Positions 42,001-49,490 of a stretch of 64,000 nucleotides of DNA are shown piece after piece. Where the stretch lies: contig NZ_FYED01000011.1 of assembly GCF_900187565.1 (NCBI RefSeq), positions 62,001-126,000 on the forward strand. Reading direction: 5' to 3'. The first letter of the stretch is position 1; each line of letters begins with the position of its first letter. A program made the position numbers and the translations under genes. This stretch comes from Pseudomonas sp. Irchel 3A7. Its GTDB lineage: Bacteria > Pseudomonadota > Gammaproteobacteria > Pseudomonadales > Pseudomonadaceae. The notes under the pieces are model-generated. The model was not told the DNA's origin and did not search any database. It saw only the letters and a program-made list of their open reading frames with translations.

Positions 42001-42408
42001 TCAGCTCTGCTGCAACACCTTCAGTGCTGCCGAAGCCAGAAAGCCCGAACGGCTTTTCTCTTCCGGGTGGTGCAGCACGTACTCATCAATCCGGTTGAGC
42101 AGGTAGCCAGGCAGTGTGATGTTCAGTTTCTGGGCCTTGCCCAGATATTTGGTTACGTCGATATCCACCAGTGCCCACGCACACCCTGCGTACTTTGGAT
42201 TGGCAGCGTGCAAAGTCACTTTATTCGCGGGCGGAATTGGCGACCCGTCTTCGGCCAGTATCTCGAAGTGACCTTCAATGGCTTCCCGGGCCATGGCCAT
42301 GGCGTCATCCAGATCTTCGCCAGCGGAAAAGCATCCCGGAATGTCCGGGATCTCCACGCCCCAGGCGTGTTCGTCATCGCCCATTGAAATCGCAATTGGG
42401 TAAAGCAT
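42001..42408 (-). CDS. hicB: HicB-family antitoxin
   Basis: A 135-residue antitoxin. The N-terminal degenerate RNase-H-like fold reads MLYPIAISMGDDEHAWGVEIPDIPGCFSAGEDLDDAMAMAREAIEGH, and the C-terminus is a DNA-binding ribbon-helix-helix (KLNITLPGYLLNRIDEYVL). It neutralises HicA and represses the operon. A second ATG two codons upstream (42414) is possible; 42408 is preferred because GGAGG then lies nine bases away rather than three. It follows hicA in the leftward operon, in the usual toxin-first order. Confidence 0.9.
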   Translation of the reverse strand: MLYPIAISMGDDEHAWGVEIPDIPGCFSAGEDLDDAMAMAREAIEGHFEILAEDGSPIPPANKVTLHAANPKYAGCAWALVDIDVTKYLGKAQKLNITLPGYLLNRIDEYVLHHPEEKSRSGFLASAALKVLQQS

Positions 42409-42444
42409 GTTCATTGTCCTCCGAGGACTGGGCGCATCGGCTCG

Positions 42445-42624
42445 TTAAAGCAGCGCCTGTTGCAAAATACTGATGGCCGTTTTCTTGAGCAGATCTTTTT
42501 TGGGATGAGGGACCGTCACCAGCCCCGGCTTGGTCGGATGCTTGAAGTGATGGTGGCTGCCTCTGATACGTACCAGATACCAGCCGTCCGCAACGAGTTG
42601 GCTAATCGAAAATCGGCTATTCAC
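42445..42624 (-). CDS. hicA: HicA-family mRNA interferase toxin
   Basis: A 59-residue toxin with the dsRNA-binding-like fold: ADGWYLVRIRGSHHHFKHPT, then GLVTVPHPKKDLLKKTAISIL. The catalytic His is in GSHHHF. It cleaves mRNA and blocks translation unless bound by HicB. Translation starts at GTG, directly behind an AAGGAGGTGAT ribosome site, because the only nearby ATG runs into TGA. The gene ends 36 bases before hicB. Confidence 0.88.
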   Translation of the reverse strand: MNSRFSISQLVADGWYLVRIRGSHHHFKHPTKPGLVTVPHPKKDLLKKTAISILQQALL

Positions 42625-42647
42625 ATCACCTCCTTGTGGTGTGCTTG

Positions 42648-42690
42648 TGGTTATTATACCTACTGATTTTTTGAATCAACACTATAACCA
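42648..42690. promoter_or_regulatory. hicAB promoter with inverted repeat
   Basis: On the minus strand the -10 box TATAAT lies at 42653-42658, with a weak -35 (TGTTGA) 17 bp upstream. The arms TGGTTAT (42648-42654) and ATAACCA (42684-42690) form an inverted repeat that encloses the promoter and overlaps the -10. A second dyad TGATT/AATCA sits between. This fits a HicB operator, inferred from position. Confidence 0.6.
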
Positions 42691-42976
42691 CCGAAACCGT
42701 CCTGGCTTCGATGACAGAGGGTGCTAGGGATCGAGTCTAGAGGGCACTACGGCGATGGCTTCACGCAAGGCTCAATTGAAGTGCTTTGTGTATTGCCAGA
42801 TTTTACTGATAGGGCAACACGCTCAAATCTCAGCCGAAGATGGCCAACACTTTCTCGCATCGGCAGGCATGAAAATGCTAATGCGGGAACAAATTTGATA
42901 ATAAATCCGTGGTTTTCGAAAAAAACGCTAACGAACTTCAGGAAGGCATTAGCGCCCAAGGAGTCAAACCCCAGAC
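42691..42976. other. AT-richer gap between hicAB and tRNA-Gly, no gene seen
   Basis: The stretch is lower in GC than its surroundings. It has an inverted CGCTAA-N17-TTAGCG and no open frame with family resemblance or ribosome site. Being on the 3' side of a tRNA gene it may be the scar of an integrated element, but no integrase or repeated tRNA end was found. Confidence 0.45.
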
Positions 42977-43011
42977 ACAAAAAAACCGGCCATCAAGGCC
43001 GGTTTTTTCTT
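42977..43011. terminator. Terminator downstream of tRNA-Gly
   Basis: AAAAAAACCGGCC, ATCAA, GGCCGGTTTTTTC is a GC-rich stem with an A-run and a T-run. It lies about 45 bases beyond the 3' end of the minus-strand tRNA and can act in both directions. Confidence 0.85.
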
Positions 43012-43056
43012 TACCTGCATCCCCCGTCAAAAACCAACGTGAGACTGAAATTCGAT

Positions 43057-43130
43057 TGGAGCGGGTGAAGGGAATCGAACCCTCGTTATCAGCTTGGGAA
43101 GCTGGAGTAATGCCATTATACGACACCCGC
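43057..43130 (-). tRNA. tRNA-Gly (anticodon CCC), CCA encoded
   Basis: The minus strand reads GCGGGTGTCGTATAATGGCA at the 5' end, an anticodon arm CAGC-TTCCCAA-GCTG with anticodon CCC at the centre, a T arm GAGGGTTCGATTCCCTT, acceptor CACCCGC, discriminator T and an encoded CCA. The acceptor halves GCGGGTG and CACCCGC pair fully. It decodes GGG. Confidence 0.93.
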
Positions 43131-43235
43131 TCGGAGCGGCTGACTTTGTACCAGATGTGCGCATGGAAATGAAGTTTTTCTTTGCGCTGCATGGCTTTGG
43201 CACAAGTGAAACACGCCAGAAAACTGCATGGCGGT

Positions 43236-43303
43236 CGTTCGCGGGCAAGCCTCGTTCCTGCAGGAGTGCGTTAAGGCTGCAGAGCGGGGCTTGCTCGCGA
43301 TGA
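43236..43303. repeat. Degenerate REP pair
   Basis: TCGTTCGCGGGCAAGCCTCG and GCGGGGCTTGCTCGCGATG are diverged inverted arms between tRNA-Gly and phaG. Confidence 0.5.
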
Positions 43304-43310
43304 CGCTGTT

Positions 43311-44195
43311 TCAGATGGCCAATGCATGGTGGTCCTGGACGTAGTGGAAACGCGGTCGGCTTTCATGCTGCGCCGGCTTCAGGAAACCCATCAGTGCGTT
43401 GCGGCTGTCTCGGCAAGCGGATTTGTGTTCCATGTCGAGAAAGTGGCCGGTGGCCTGCAGGGTGCTGAACGTGCTGTGTTGCACGTGGCCGGCGAACAGT
43501 CGGGCGTCTTCCGCGGCGGTGTACTCATCCCATTCGCCGTTCATGAACAGCACCGGTACGTTGATTTTCTTCGCCGCGTTCAGGTAGCACTGCCGATCGC
43601 TGTTGAGCACATCGCTGATGTGAAAGTGCATCTGCCCGTACTCATGCTCAGCCAAAGAGCTGACATGCTTGTAGTTGAAGCGCTTGAACAGCGACGGCAA
43701 GTGTTTGCCGATGGTGCTGTTCACCAGGTTGCCGACCCGGTCGCCATCCCGGCTGCCGAGGTAATCGACGCCGCGTTCGAGATAGTCGAGCATGTGGGCG
43801 TTGACCACCGGGGAGAACGAGCTGATCACGGCTTTTTCGATGCGCCGTGGCCGTTGGGACAGCGCGACCATGGTCGCGGCGCCACCAAAGGAAAACGACA
43901 GCACGTGTTCGGCGGCGAAGTGGTCGATCAGCTCGAGGAGGATCTGCCCTTCGATTTCCTTGGTCAGCATTTTCTCATGCAGGTTGTGGGCTTTTGACTT
44001 GCCCGCGTAGGGCTGGTCGTAGCAGACCACATTGAAATGCGGATAAAGGTTTTTCACGGTTTGTGCAAACGACGCAGTCGTGGCCATCGAGCCGTTGACC
44101 AAAATGATGGTCTTCTCTGCGGCGTCTGCGCGATAGAACTCCGTGTAAACCCGATACTGACCCTGTATATCCAGCACAGCGATTTCTGGCCTCAT
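43311..44195 (-). CDS. phaG: PhaG, 3-hydroxyacyl-ACP:CoA transacylase / thioesterase
   Basis: A 294-residue alpha/beta hydrolase. The opening MRPEIAVLDIQGQYRVYTEF is, as I recall, the same as in P. putida PhaG, and the rest follows PhaG/RhlA: NGSMATTASFAQTVKNLYP, the Ser elbow region LSFSFGGAATM, Asp in NGEWDEY and His in GHFLDME. PhaG links fatty-acid synthesis to medium-chain polyhydroxyalkanoate precursors by releasing (R)-3-hydroxyacyl groups from ACP. It differs from RhlA in the C-terminal ARxRF-like tail. An ATG 69 bp upstream is in frame but leaves the family start. Confidence 0.93.
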   Translation of the reverse strand: MRPEIAVLDIQGQYRVYTEFYRADAAEKTIILVNGSMATTASFAQTVKNLYPHFNVVCYDQPYAGKSKAHNLHEKMLTKEIEGQILLELIDHFAAEHVLSFSFGGAATMVALSQRPRRIEKAVISSFSPVVNAHMLDYLERGVDYLGSRDGDRVGNLVNSTIGKHLPSLFKRFNYKHVSSLAEHEYGQMHFHISDVLNSDRQCYLNAAKKINVPVLFMNGEWDEYTAAEDARLFAGHVQHSTFSTLQATGHFLDMEHKSACRDSRNALMGFLKPAQHESRPRFHYVQDHHALAI

Positions 44196-44507
44196 GTCAT
44201 AAGACTCCTGGCAAGCGGGTATGCGCGCAAAAGAGATTGCACGAGCTTTGTGACAGGTAGGCATATGCCTTGGAATTTGCTAGCCCATGTCGATCCAATG
44301 CAGTCCGGTCGACGGGTATTGTTATTGGCGGGCAGTCTGCCGGATGAGGCCGGAACCCATGGGTTCCTACCGGCAAAAAGTTTCTTGGATGTATCTTGTG
44401 ACTCATCGGTCACATTTCGGCCGACGTCCTGATTCAAGCAGGGGTCACATCATTGCGCAAGTGCATTTGATAAATTGTTCGACAACTTCTGCTGAGCGGT
44501 AGGCTGC
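44196..44507. promoter_or_regulatory. phaG upstream region with two palindromes
   Basis: The 312-bp gap between phaG and rsuA contains the perfect 16-bp palindrome GGAACCCATGGGTTCC (44352-44367) and the dyad GTGAC-TCATCG-GTCAC (44398-44413). They lie about 157 and 203 bp upstream of the phaG start. No coding frame of note is present. Either dyad could be a regulator site or a mRNA structure. Confidence 0.5.
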
Positions 44508-45200
44508 TTAGATCGATTCGATCTCTTCATCGCTGAGTGGGCGGTATTCGCCCGGTTTCAACGTGCTGTCGAGTACCAGCGGCCCCATACGCTCGCGGTG
44601 CAGGCGCATCACCTTGTTGTCGAAGTGGCCGAACATCCGCTTCACCTGATGGTAACGACCTTCGACGATGCTCAGGCGTGCCGATTTCGGCCCCAACAGC
44701 TCTAGCCCGGCCGGTTGGGTGGTGAGGTCTTCGAAGGCGAAGTACAGGCCTTCAGTGAATTTGAGGGCGTATTCAGGGCCTATGTCTCGCTCGGTTTCGA
44801 CGTAATAGACCTTCGGCAGTTTGGTCTGCGGCTGGGTCAGGCGGCGAGACCAACTGCCGTCGTTGGTGATCAGCATCAGGCCGGTGGTGTTGAAATCCAG
44901 GCGACCGGCGATGTGCAGTTCGTCCTTGTCCGGTTCATGGATCAGGTCGAGTACGGTCGGGTGCTGCGGGTCACGGGTGGCGCTGACGCAACCGGCCGGT
45001 TTGTGCAGCATGAAGTGACGCAGCGGCTTGCCGGCTTGCAGGACCTCATCATCGACTTCGACGCGGCTGAACTCGCGGACTTCGGCGTGGGGGTCGCTGA
45101 CGACTGTTCCGTCGATGCTGACGCGCTTTTCCACCAGCAACAGGCGCACCTGCTTACGGTTGAAGCGGGGCAGGTTGCTGAGGAAGCGGTCGACGCGCAT
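44508..45200 (-). CDS. rsuA: 16S rRNA pseudouridine-516 synthase
   Basis: A 230-residue enzyme. An N-terminal S4 domain (MRVDRFLSNLPRFNRKQVRLLLVEKRVSIDG) is followed by the RsuA catalytic core with the Asp in GRLDFNTTGLMLITNDG, and the C-terminal LSIVEGRYHQVKRMF. It modifies U516 of 16S rRNA. RluE/RluB relatives share the fold, so the exact uridine is assigned by overall resemblance. It is the last gene of a leftward trio, 34 bp after the CWC gene. Confidence 0.88.
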   Translation of the reverse strand: MRVDRFLSNLPRFNRKQVRLLLVEKRVSIDGTVVSDPHAEVREFSRVEVDDEVLQAGKPLRHFMLHKPAGCVSATRDPQHPTVLDLIHEPDKDELHIAGRLDFNTTGLMLITNDGSWSRRLTQPQTKLPKVYYVETERDIGPEYALKFTEGLYFAFEDLTTQPAGLELLGPKSARLSIVEGRYHQVKRMFGHFDNKVMRLHRERMGPLVLDSTLKPGEYRPLSDEEIESI

Positions 45201-45234
45201 GGCTCAAGGATCGGTGAGGACAGGGCCGCGCATC

Positions 45235-45453
45235 TTACTTGATCAGCTGGGGCGCTGCCTGCAACTGCGCCTCGACTTCGGCGCAGCGCGGACACAGGCA
45301 AGAGGCGTTGCGCAGTTCTGCCGGCAGCGCTTCAAGTACCCCCGGGTCGATGCTGACGCCGTAGCACCAGCACGCCCGATCGGCGGTTCGCGGGTCGGCC
45401 AGGGCGCAGTCGTTGGGGGCGCCGCAGGCGGGGCAGAGGTCAGGCTGGTTCAT
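45235..45453 (-). CDS. Cysteine-rich CWC family protein
   Basis: A 72-residue protein with a CPACG ... CALAD ... ACWCYG ... CLCPRC pattern, eight or so cysteines in all, expected to bind zinc. This is the small CWC family often next to rsuA in Pseudomonas. The start ATG overlaps the end of the GGDEF gene by 14 bases, so translation is coupled. Role unknown, possibly RNA-related given its neighbour. Confidence 0.83.
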   Translation of the reverse strand: MNQPDLCPACGAPNDCALADPRTADRACWCYGVSIDPGVLEALPAELRNASCLCPRCAEVEAQLQAAPQLIK

Positions 45454-46933
45454 AGCTGGAGTGAGGCTTTTCCACACAGGTACGGTTGCGGCCACTTTGC
45501 TTGGCCCGGTACATCGCATGATCGGCCCGCGACAGCAGTGTATGCAAGGTGTCATCGGGTTGCAGGGTGGTCAGGCCGATGCTGACCGTCAGATGCAAGC
45601 GGCTGCCGTTGTAGGCATACAGCTGCTGCGCCACGTGCTGACGAATTTTCTCGGCAATCATCAGACCGGTCTCACCGTCGGTGTCCTTGAGCAGCACGAT
45701 GAACTCTTCGCCGCCCCAGCGGCAGACGATATCGGAGTGGCGCAGACAGCTCTCCAGATCCCTGGCAAAGCCGATCAGCACCTGATCGCCGGCCAGGTGG
45801 CCGTAGGTATCGTTCAGGGCCTTGAAGTGGTCCAGGTCCAGCAGCAATGCCGTCAGCGGCTTGGGCTCGCGCTGGGCTTCGTGCATGGCTTGCGCAGCGA
45901 GCAGGTCGAAGCCGCGGCGGTTGGGTAGTTCTGTCAGGCTGTCGAGGGTCGCCTGGGCGTGAATCCTGCTCTGATAACGCTTGATCACCCGGTTGAGCAG
46001 AGCGAGGACGGTCAGGGTGACCACCAGGCAGATCAGCAGGTTGAGGTACAGCGAGCGACGGATCTCACTGAGGTCGCCGTCTTCGCGTTTGTCGACGAAC
46101 AAGTACCAGTTCAGTTCCGGAATGAACCGCACGTTGAGGAAGTGTCCCTGGCCCTGGCCGGAATACTCGTAGCTGCCGCTGTGAGGCTTGGGCAACTGAG
46201 TGATCAGATTTTTCATGCTCTCGAGTTCACCCAGGGTCTGCCCGGCCCGTGCGCCATCCGGACCACCCTCGGCGCCGGTGAGTACCAGGCGTCCGAAGGT
46301 GTCGACGAAGTACACGCTGCGCTGGTAACGCTGCTGGTATTTGTCGATCAGCTTGATCACCGCATCGACGGTCAGCCCGACACCCGCCGCGCCGATGAAA
46401 CGGTCGTTGTAGTCATAGACCTTGTAGTTGATGAAAACGGTCAGGTTGTCTCTGTTGGCAAGATCCGGATCGACGTTGATCTCATAGGGATCTTTCATGT
46501 CGCGCACGCGGAAGTACCAGGTATCGCGGGGTTCAGTGGCCTTGACCTGCTTGAGTACGCCCTTGGCGTGGTAGTAGGTCAGGCTGGTGTTGGAGACGAA
46601 AAAGGCGGTGTAGGCGCCGTAGTGGGTCATGACCTCATTGAGATAGCGGGTCATTTGGTCGGTGTCGCGTTCGCCGTTTACCACCCAGTCACGCATGAAG
46701 GTATCGCGGGACATCATCGAGGAAATCAGGATCGGTCTGACCAGGTCTTTCTGGATTTCCGAGTAGACGGTGTCCGAGGTCAGTGGCAGTTCGGTGTTGA
46801 CGATGTTGTCGCGGATCGATGCCCGCGACGCGTAGTAACTGAGGAAGGAGGTGGCCAGGAAACCTGCGCCCAACAATGCGACCAGCGTGAGGACCAACGA
46901 GCGTTGAGAGTACAGCGGCGATCGAAGCGGCAT
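45440..46933 (-). CDS. Membrane diguanylate cyclase with Cache sensor
   Basis: A 497-residue protein. Helices near 12-32 and about 285-305 bracket a periplasmic dCache sensor (RDTWYFRVRDMKDPYEINVDPDL; FIGAAGVGLTVDAVIKLIDKY). The C-terminus is a GGDEF domain with active site RWGGEEFIVLL (GGEEF at 407-411) and I-site RHSD five residues before. It makes cyclic-di-GMP in response to an external small ligand, which the sequence does not identify. It heads the trio with the CWC and rsuA genes. Confidence 0.88.
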   Translation of the reverse strand: MPLRSPLYSQRSLVLTLVALLGAGFLATSFLSYYASRASIRDNIVNTELPLTSDTVYSEIQKDLVRPILISSMMSRDTFMRDWVVNGERDTDQMTRYLNEVMTHYGAYTAFFVSNTSLTYYHAKGVLKQVKATEPRDTWYFRVRDMKDPYEINVDPDLANRDNLTVFINYKVYDYNDRFIGAAGVGLTVDAVIKLIDKYQQRYQRSVYFVDTFGRLVLTGAEGGPDGARAGQTLGELESMKNLITQLPKPHSGSYEYSGQGQGHFLNVRFIPELNWYLFVDKREDGDLSEIRRSLYLNLLICLVVTLTVLALLNRVIKRYQSRIHAQATLDSLTELPNRRGFDLLAAQAMHEAQREPKPLTALLLDLDHFKALNDTYGHLAGDQVLIGFARDLESCLRHSDIVCRWGGEEFIVLLKDTDGETGLMIAEKIRQHVAQQLYAYNGSRLHLTVSIGLTTLQPDDTLHTLLSRADHAMYRAKQSGRNRTCVEKPHSSYEPA

Positions 46934-47264
46934 GGCAGTTCCGTTGACAGTTGTCCGATGGCAAGCATTCTAGTGGCAATGGCGGGGAAAAGACTGCTGC
47001 ATTTGCAGGGCGAATCGGCAAGGATCAGGGACGTCGTTGTCTTAACTGACGCCTTCGCGGGCAAGCCTCGCGCCTACAGGTTCAGCGTCCGTGAATCGTG
47101 AGCTCAACACCGCTCTGTCAGATACCGGGTGCGCCTGCGCACCGCAATGGGACGTCTCGGCCACTGATCCGAAGGTTGGCCAGGCGGCGCACTTGATAGG
47201 GGATTGTGAGTCAAAACAGAAGCCAGTCGGCCTGTTCCGGCTGCGGGTCTTTCAGGAGGCCGCC
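46934..47264. other. 331-bp gap, single REP-like element
   Basis: One orphan REP arm (GCCTTCGCGGGCAAGCCTCG at about 47051) lies in the gap. No terminator or gene was recognised. The last 15 bases contain the CAGGAGG ribosome site of the next gene. Confidence 0.6.
47051..47080. repeat. Single REP arm
   Basis: GCCTTCGCGGGCAAGCCTCG followed by CGCCTACAGG is one diverged arm without a partner. Confidence 0.55.
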
Positions 47265-47510
47265 ATGTTTCGACGACTGTTGCTCGGTGCTGCGTTGGGT
47301 CTTGGATTGTCCGGTTGTTATTACTACGCCGGTGGCTACGACGTCGTGTATCCCGCCCCTTATTACTATCCCGGTTATTCGCCTTATTCCTACTATTACG
47401 GCCCGCGTTACTACCATGGCCCACGCTTTTACGGTGGCTATCGCTATTACTACTGGGGTGGCCACGCGCCACGTTATTACGGCGGTGGATATCGCGGGGG
47501 ACGCCACTAA
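47265..47510 (+). CDS. Tyr/Gly-rich small lipoprotein (copy 1)
   Basis: An 81-residue protein. The signal MFRRLLLGAALGLGLSGC ends in a lipobox with Cys18, so it should be lipidated. The mature part is dominated by Tyr, Gly, Pro and Arg, with repeated RYY/YYYG motifs. No family was recognised. The ribosome site and start context CAGGAGGCCGCCATG is almost the same as in the next gene, which suggests duplication. Confidence 0.75.
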   Translation: MFRRLLLGAALGLGLSGCYYYAGGYDVVYPAPYYYPGYSPYSYYYGPRYYHGPRFYGGYRYYYWGGHAPRYYGGGYRGGRH

Positions 47511-47677
47511 TCAGCGCGTGAATAGATGAAAAACCTTTCATCGGCGACATGTTTCAACTTGTTGCGGGGTCGCACCAGATTCCGAAATCGATGTCAGATA
47601 TTTCGACAGTTGCAGAACATTCAGCTGTCGCCCACCCGCGTCGCTGGTGTGGCTCACTCGCGGTCCAGGAGGCCGCT

Positions 47678-48127
47678 ATGTATCGACGATTTCTACTGAT
47701 TGCTGTGTTGGGATTGTCCTTGGGTGGATGCGTGCCTTATTCCGATGGAGGAGCCGGATACTACAGTTCAGAAGTCTATACATCGCCGGCGCCGGCCTAT
47801 TACTCCAGCGGCGGGCCTTACTATTACAACGGTGGGTATTACACACCACCGCGCCGGTATTACGCGCCGCCTGCCAGGTATTACCAGCCGACGCCGCGCT
47901 ATTATCATCAGCCGCGGGTCTATCAACCGGCACCGCGCTACTACCAGCACTCGCCGCGTCACTATCAGTCACGGCCGGACTACAGGGCGCATCAGAACCA
48001 TGGTTGGGACGGTCGCAACCGTGGCGGCTGGGACAATGATCATCGTCGCGGACGAAACGACAATCACGATCGTCGAGGCGGCCGCAATGGGCGTGGCGAT
48101 CACGACGGCCGGGGTAATCACCGCTAA
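47678..48127 (+). CDS. Tyr/Pro-rich lipoprotein with charged tail (copy 2)
   Basis: A 149-residue protein. The signal MYRRFLLIAVLGLSLGGC has its lipobox Cys at 18, as in copy 1. About ten RYY/ARYY/PRYY repeats follow (residues 75-105), then a hydrophilic Asn/Asp/Arg/Gly-rich tail (DHRRGRNDNHDRRGGRNGRG). Start context CAGGAGGCCGCTATG matches copy 1. Low-complexity envelope protein of unknown role. Confidence 0.75.
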   Translation: MYRRFLLIAVLGLSLGGCVPYSDGGAGYYSSEVYTSPAPAYYSSGGPYYYNGGYYTPPRRYYAPPARYYQPTPRYYHQPRVYQPAPRYYQHSPRHYQSRPDYRAHQNHGWDGRNRGGWDNDHRRGRNDNHDRRGGRNGRGDHDGRGNHR

Positions 48128-48147
48128 TCCGGTGTAAACGCCATTCC

Positions 48148-48240
48148 CTTTGGGAGCGAGCCTGCTCGCGAAGGCGGCATGTCAGACAGCTTTTATGGCG
48201 TCTGACACTCCCTCTTCGCGAGCAGGCTCGCTCCCACAGT
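48148..48240. repeat. Inverted REP pair
   Basis: TTTGGGAGCGAGCCTGCTCG and CGAGCAGGCTCGCTCCCACA lie between the second lipoprotein gene and the convergent hydratase-like gene. Confidence 0.85.
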
Positions 48241-48242
48241 TT

Positions 48243-49358
48243 TTATTGGTACTCCGACAAGTCTGCCAACGGATGCCGCCCCTCCCAAACCTTGTGAAAA
48301 TGCGCCTGCACCACCGCATCCGGCACATTGTTGATGTCCGGCCAGTGCCAATGCGGCTTCTGATCCTTGTCGATCAGCCGTGCTCGCACACCTTCGCTGA
48401 ACTCCGGATGCCGACAGCAATTGAGGCTCAGGGTGTATTCCATCTGAAAGACTTGCGCCAGCGACATGTGCCGGGCGCGGATGATTTGTTCCCACACCAG
48501 ATGAGCGGTCAGCGGCGAGCCTTCGCTCATGGTCCGCGCGGCGCGGCTGAGCAGCAGGTCAGTGCTATCGCGTAGCCCGCTGATGGCTTTCCAGGCGCAA
48601 CGCACATCGCTGACATCCAGCAGTTCATCGATACGCTGGCGACGCGGCAACCACTGGGCTTCGGGCATCTGGTCGACGGCTTCCTGCTGCAAGGCCTTGA
48701 GCAGACTGTTGAGCTGCATCGGCGTCTGTTCCTGCCAGTTCAGCTGCAACAAACCTTCAATCAGCGCTTCCTGCTGCTCATCGAGCAGGAAGCGGTCGGC
48801 CAGGTCCAGATCGATCGCATCGCGACCGTTCATATGGGCGCCGGTCAGGCCGAGGAACACGCCAAGCTTGCCGGGCAGGCGCGACAGGAACCAACTGGCG
48901 CCGACGTCCGGATACAGGCCGATACTGATCTCCGGCATCGCCAATCGACTGCTCGGCGTGACAATGCGAGTGCTTGCCCCCTGCAGCAGGCCCATGCCGC
49001 CGCCGAGTACATAACCGTGCCCCCAGCAGATCAACGGTTTGGGGTAAGTGTGCAGGCTGAAGTCCAGGCGGTATTCCGAATTGAAGAAATGCGCGGCCAG
49101 CGTTGGCACCTCACCCGGATGGGCACGACAGGCCTCCACCAGGCTGCGCACTTCGCCGCCGGCGCAGAAGGCCTTGGCGCCGTGGCCGCGCAGCAGGACG
49201 CAGACGATTTGCGGCTCCTTGGCCCAGGCGTCCAGTCGGTCGCGCAGGGCATTGATCATCGGCAAGGACAGGGCGTTGAGCGACTTTTCTGCGTTGAGGG
49301 TGGCAACGCCAATGCGGGCGCCGTCGGTGCCGGTGAGTTCTTCGAAGTGCAGATTCAT
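48243..49358 (-). CDS. Enoyl-CoA hydratase/isomerase, 3-hydroxyisobutyryl-CoA hydrolase type
   Basis: A 371-residue crotonase-fold enzyme. KAFCAGGEVRSLVEA forms the oxyanion hole. GGGMGLLQGASTRIVTPSSRLAMPEISIGLYPDVGASWFLSRLPG is the block that separates 3-hydroxyisobutyryl-CoA hydrolases (valine catabolism) from plain hydratases, with the catalytic Glu and Asp in MPEISIGLYPD. The start has GAGG seven bases upstream; a longer frame lacks one. No acyl-CoA dehydrogenase of the valine pathway is adjacent. Confidence 0.87.
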   Translation of the reverse strand: MNLHFEELTGTDGARIGVATLNAEKSLNALSLPMINALRDRLDAWAKEPQIVCVLLRGHGAKAFCAGGEVRSLVEACRAHPGEVPTLAAHFFNSEYRLDFSLHTYPKPLICWGHGYVLGGGMGLLQGASTRIVTPSSRLAMPEISIGLYPDVGASWFLSRLPGKLGVFLGLTGAHMNGRDAIDLDLADRFLLDEQQEALIEGLLQLNWQEQTPMQLNSLLKALQQEAVDQMPEAQWLPRRQRIDELLDVSDVRCAWKAISGLRDSTDLLLSRAARTMSEGSPLTAHLVWEQIIRARHMSLAQVFQMEYTLSLNCCRHPEFSEGVRARLIDKDQKPHWHWPDINNVPDAVVQAHFHKVWEGRHPLADLSEYQ

Positions 49359-49490
49359 CGTGACCTCGATCGGGAATTTGAGGGTTAAGTATGATCGCTG
49401 TGTGGGAAAGTGCCGGATCTGCGTCAGATCAATTGACAAGCGTGGTGAGGCTTCTTAGGGTTCGCCCCATTGTTTTTGCCGGATATGACC

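Noticed and set aside
42721..43172. Plus-strand frames of 87-115 codons across tRNA-Gly
   Set aside because: The peptide VKGIEPS is the known false translation of tRNA antisense sequence. The terminator is also inside the frame.
43311..44195. Assignment as rhlA
   Set aside because: The N-terminus is the PhaG form and no rhlB glycosyltransferase gene follows, so PhaG is preferred.
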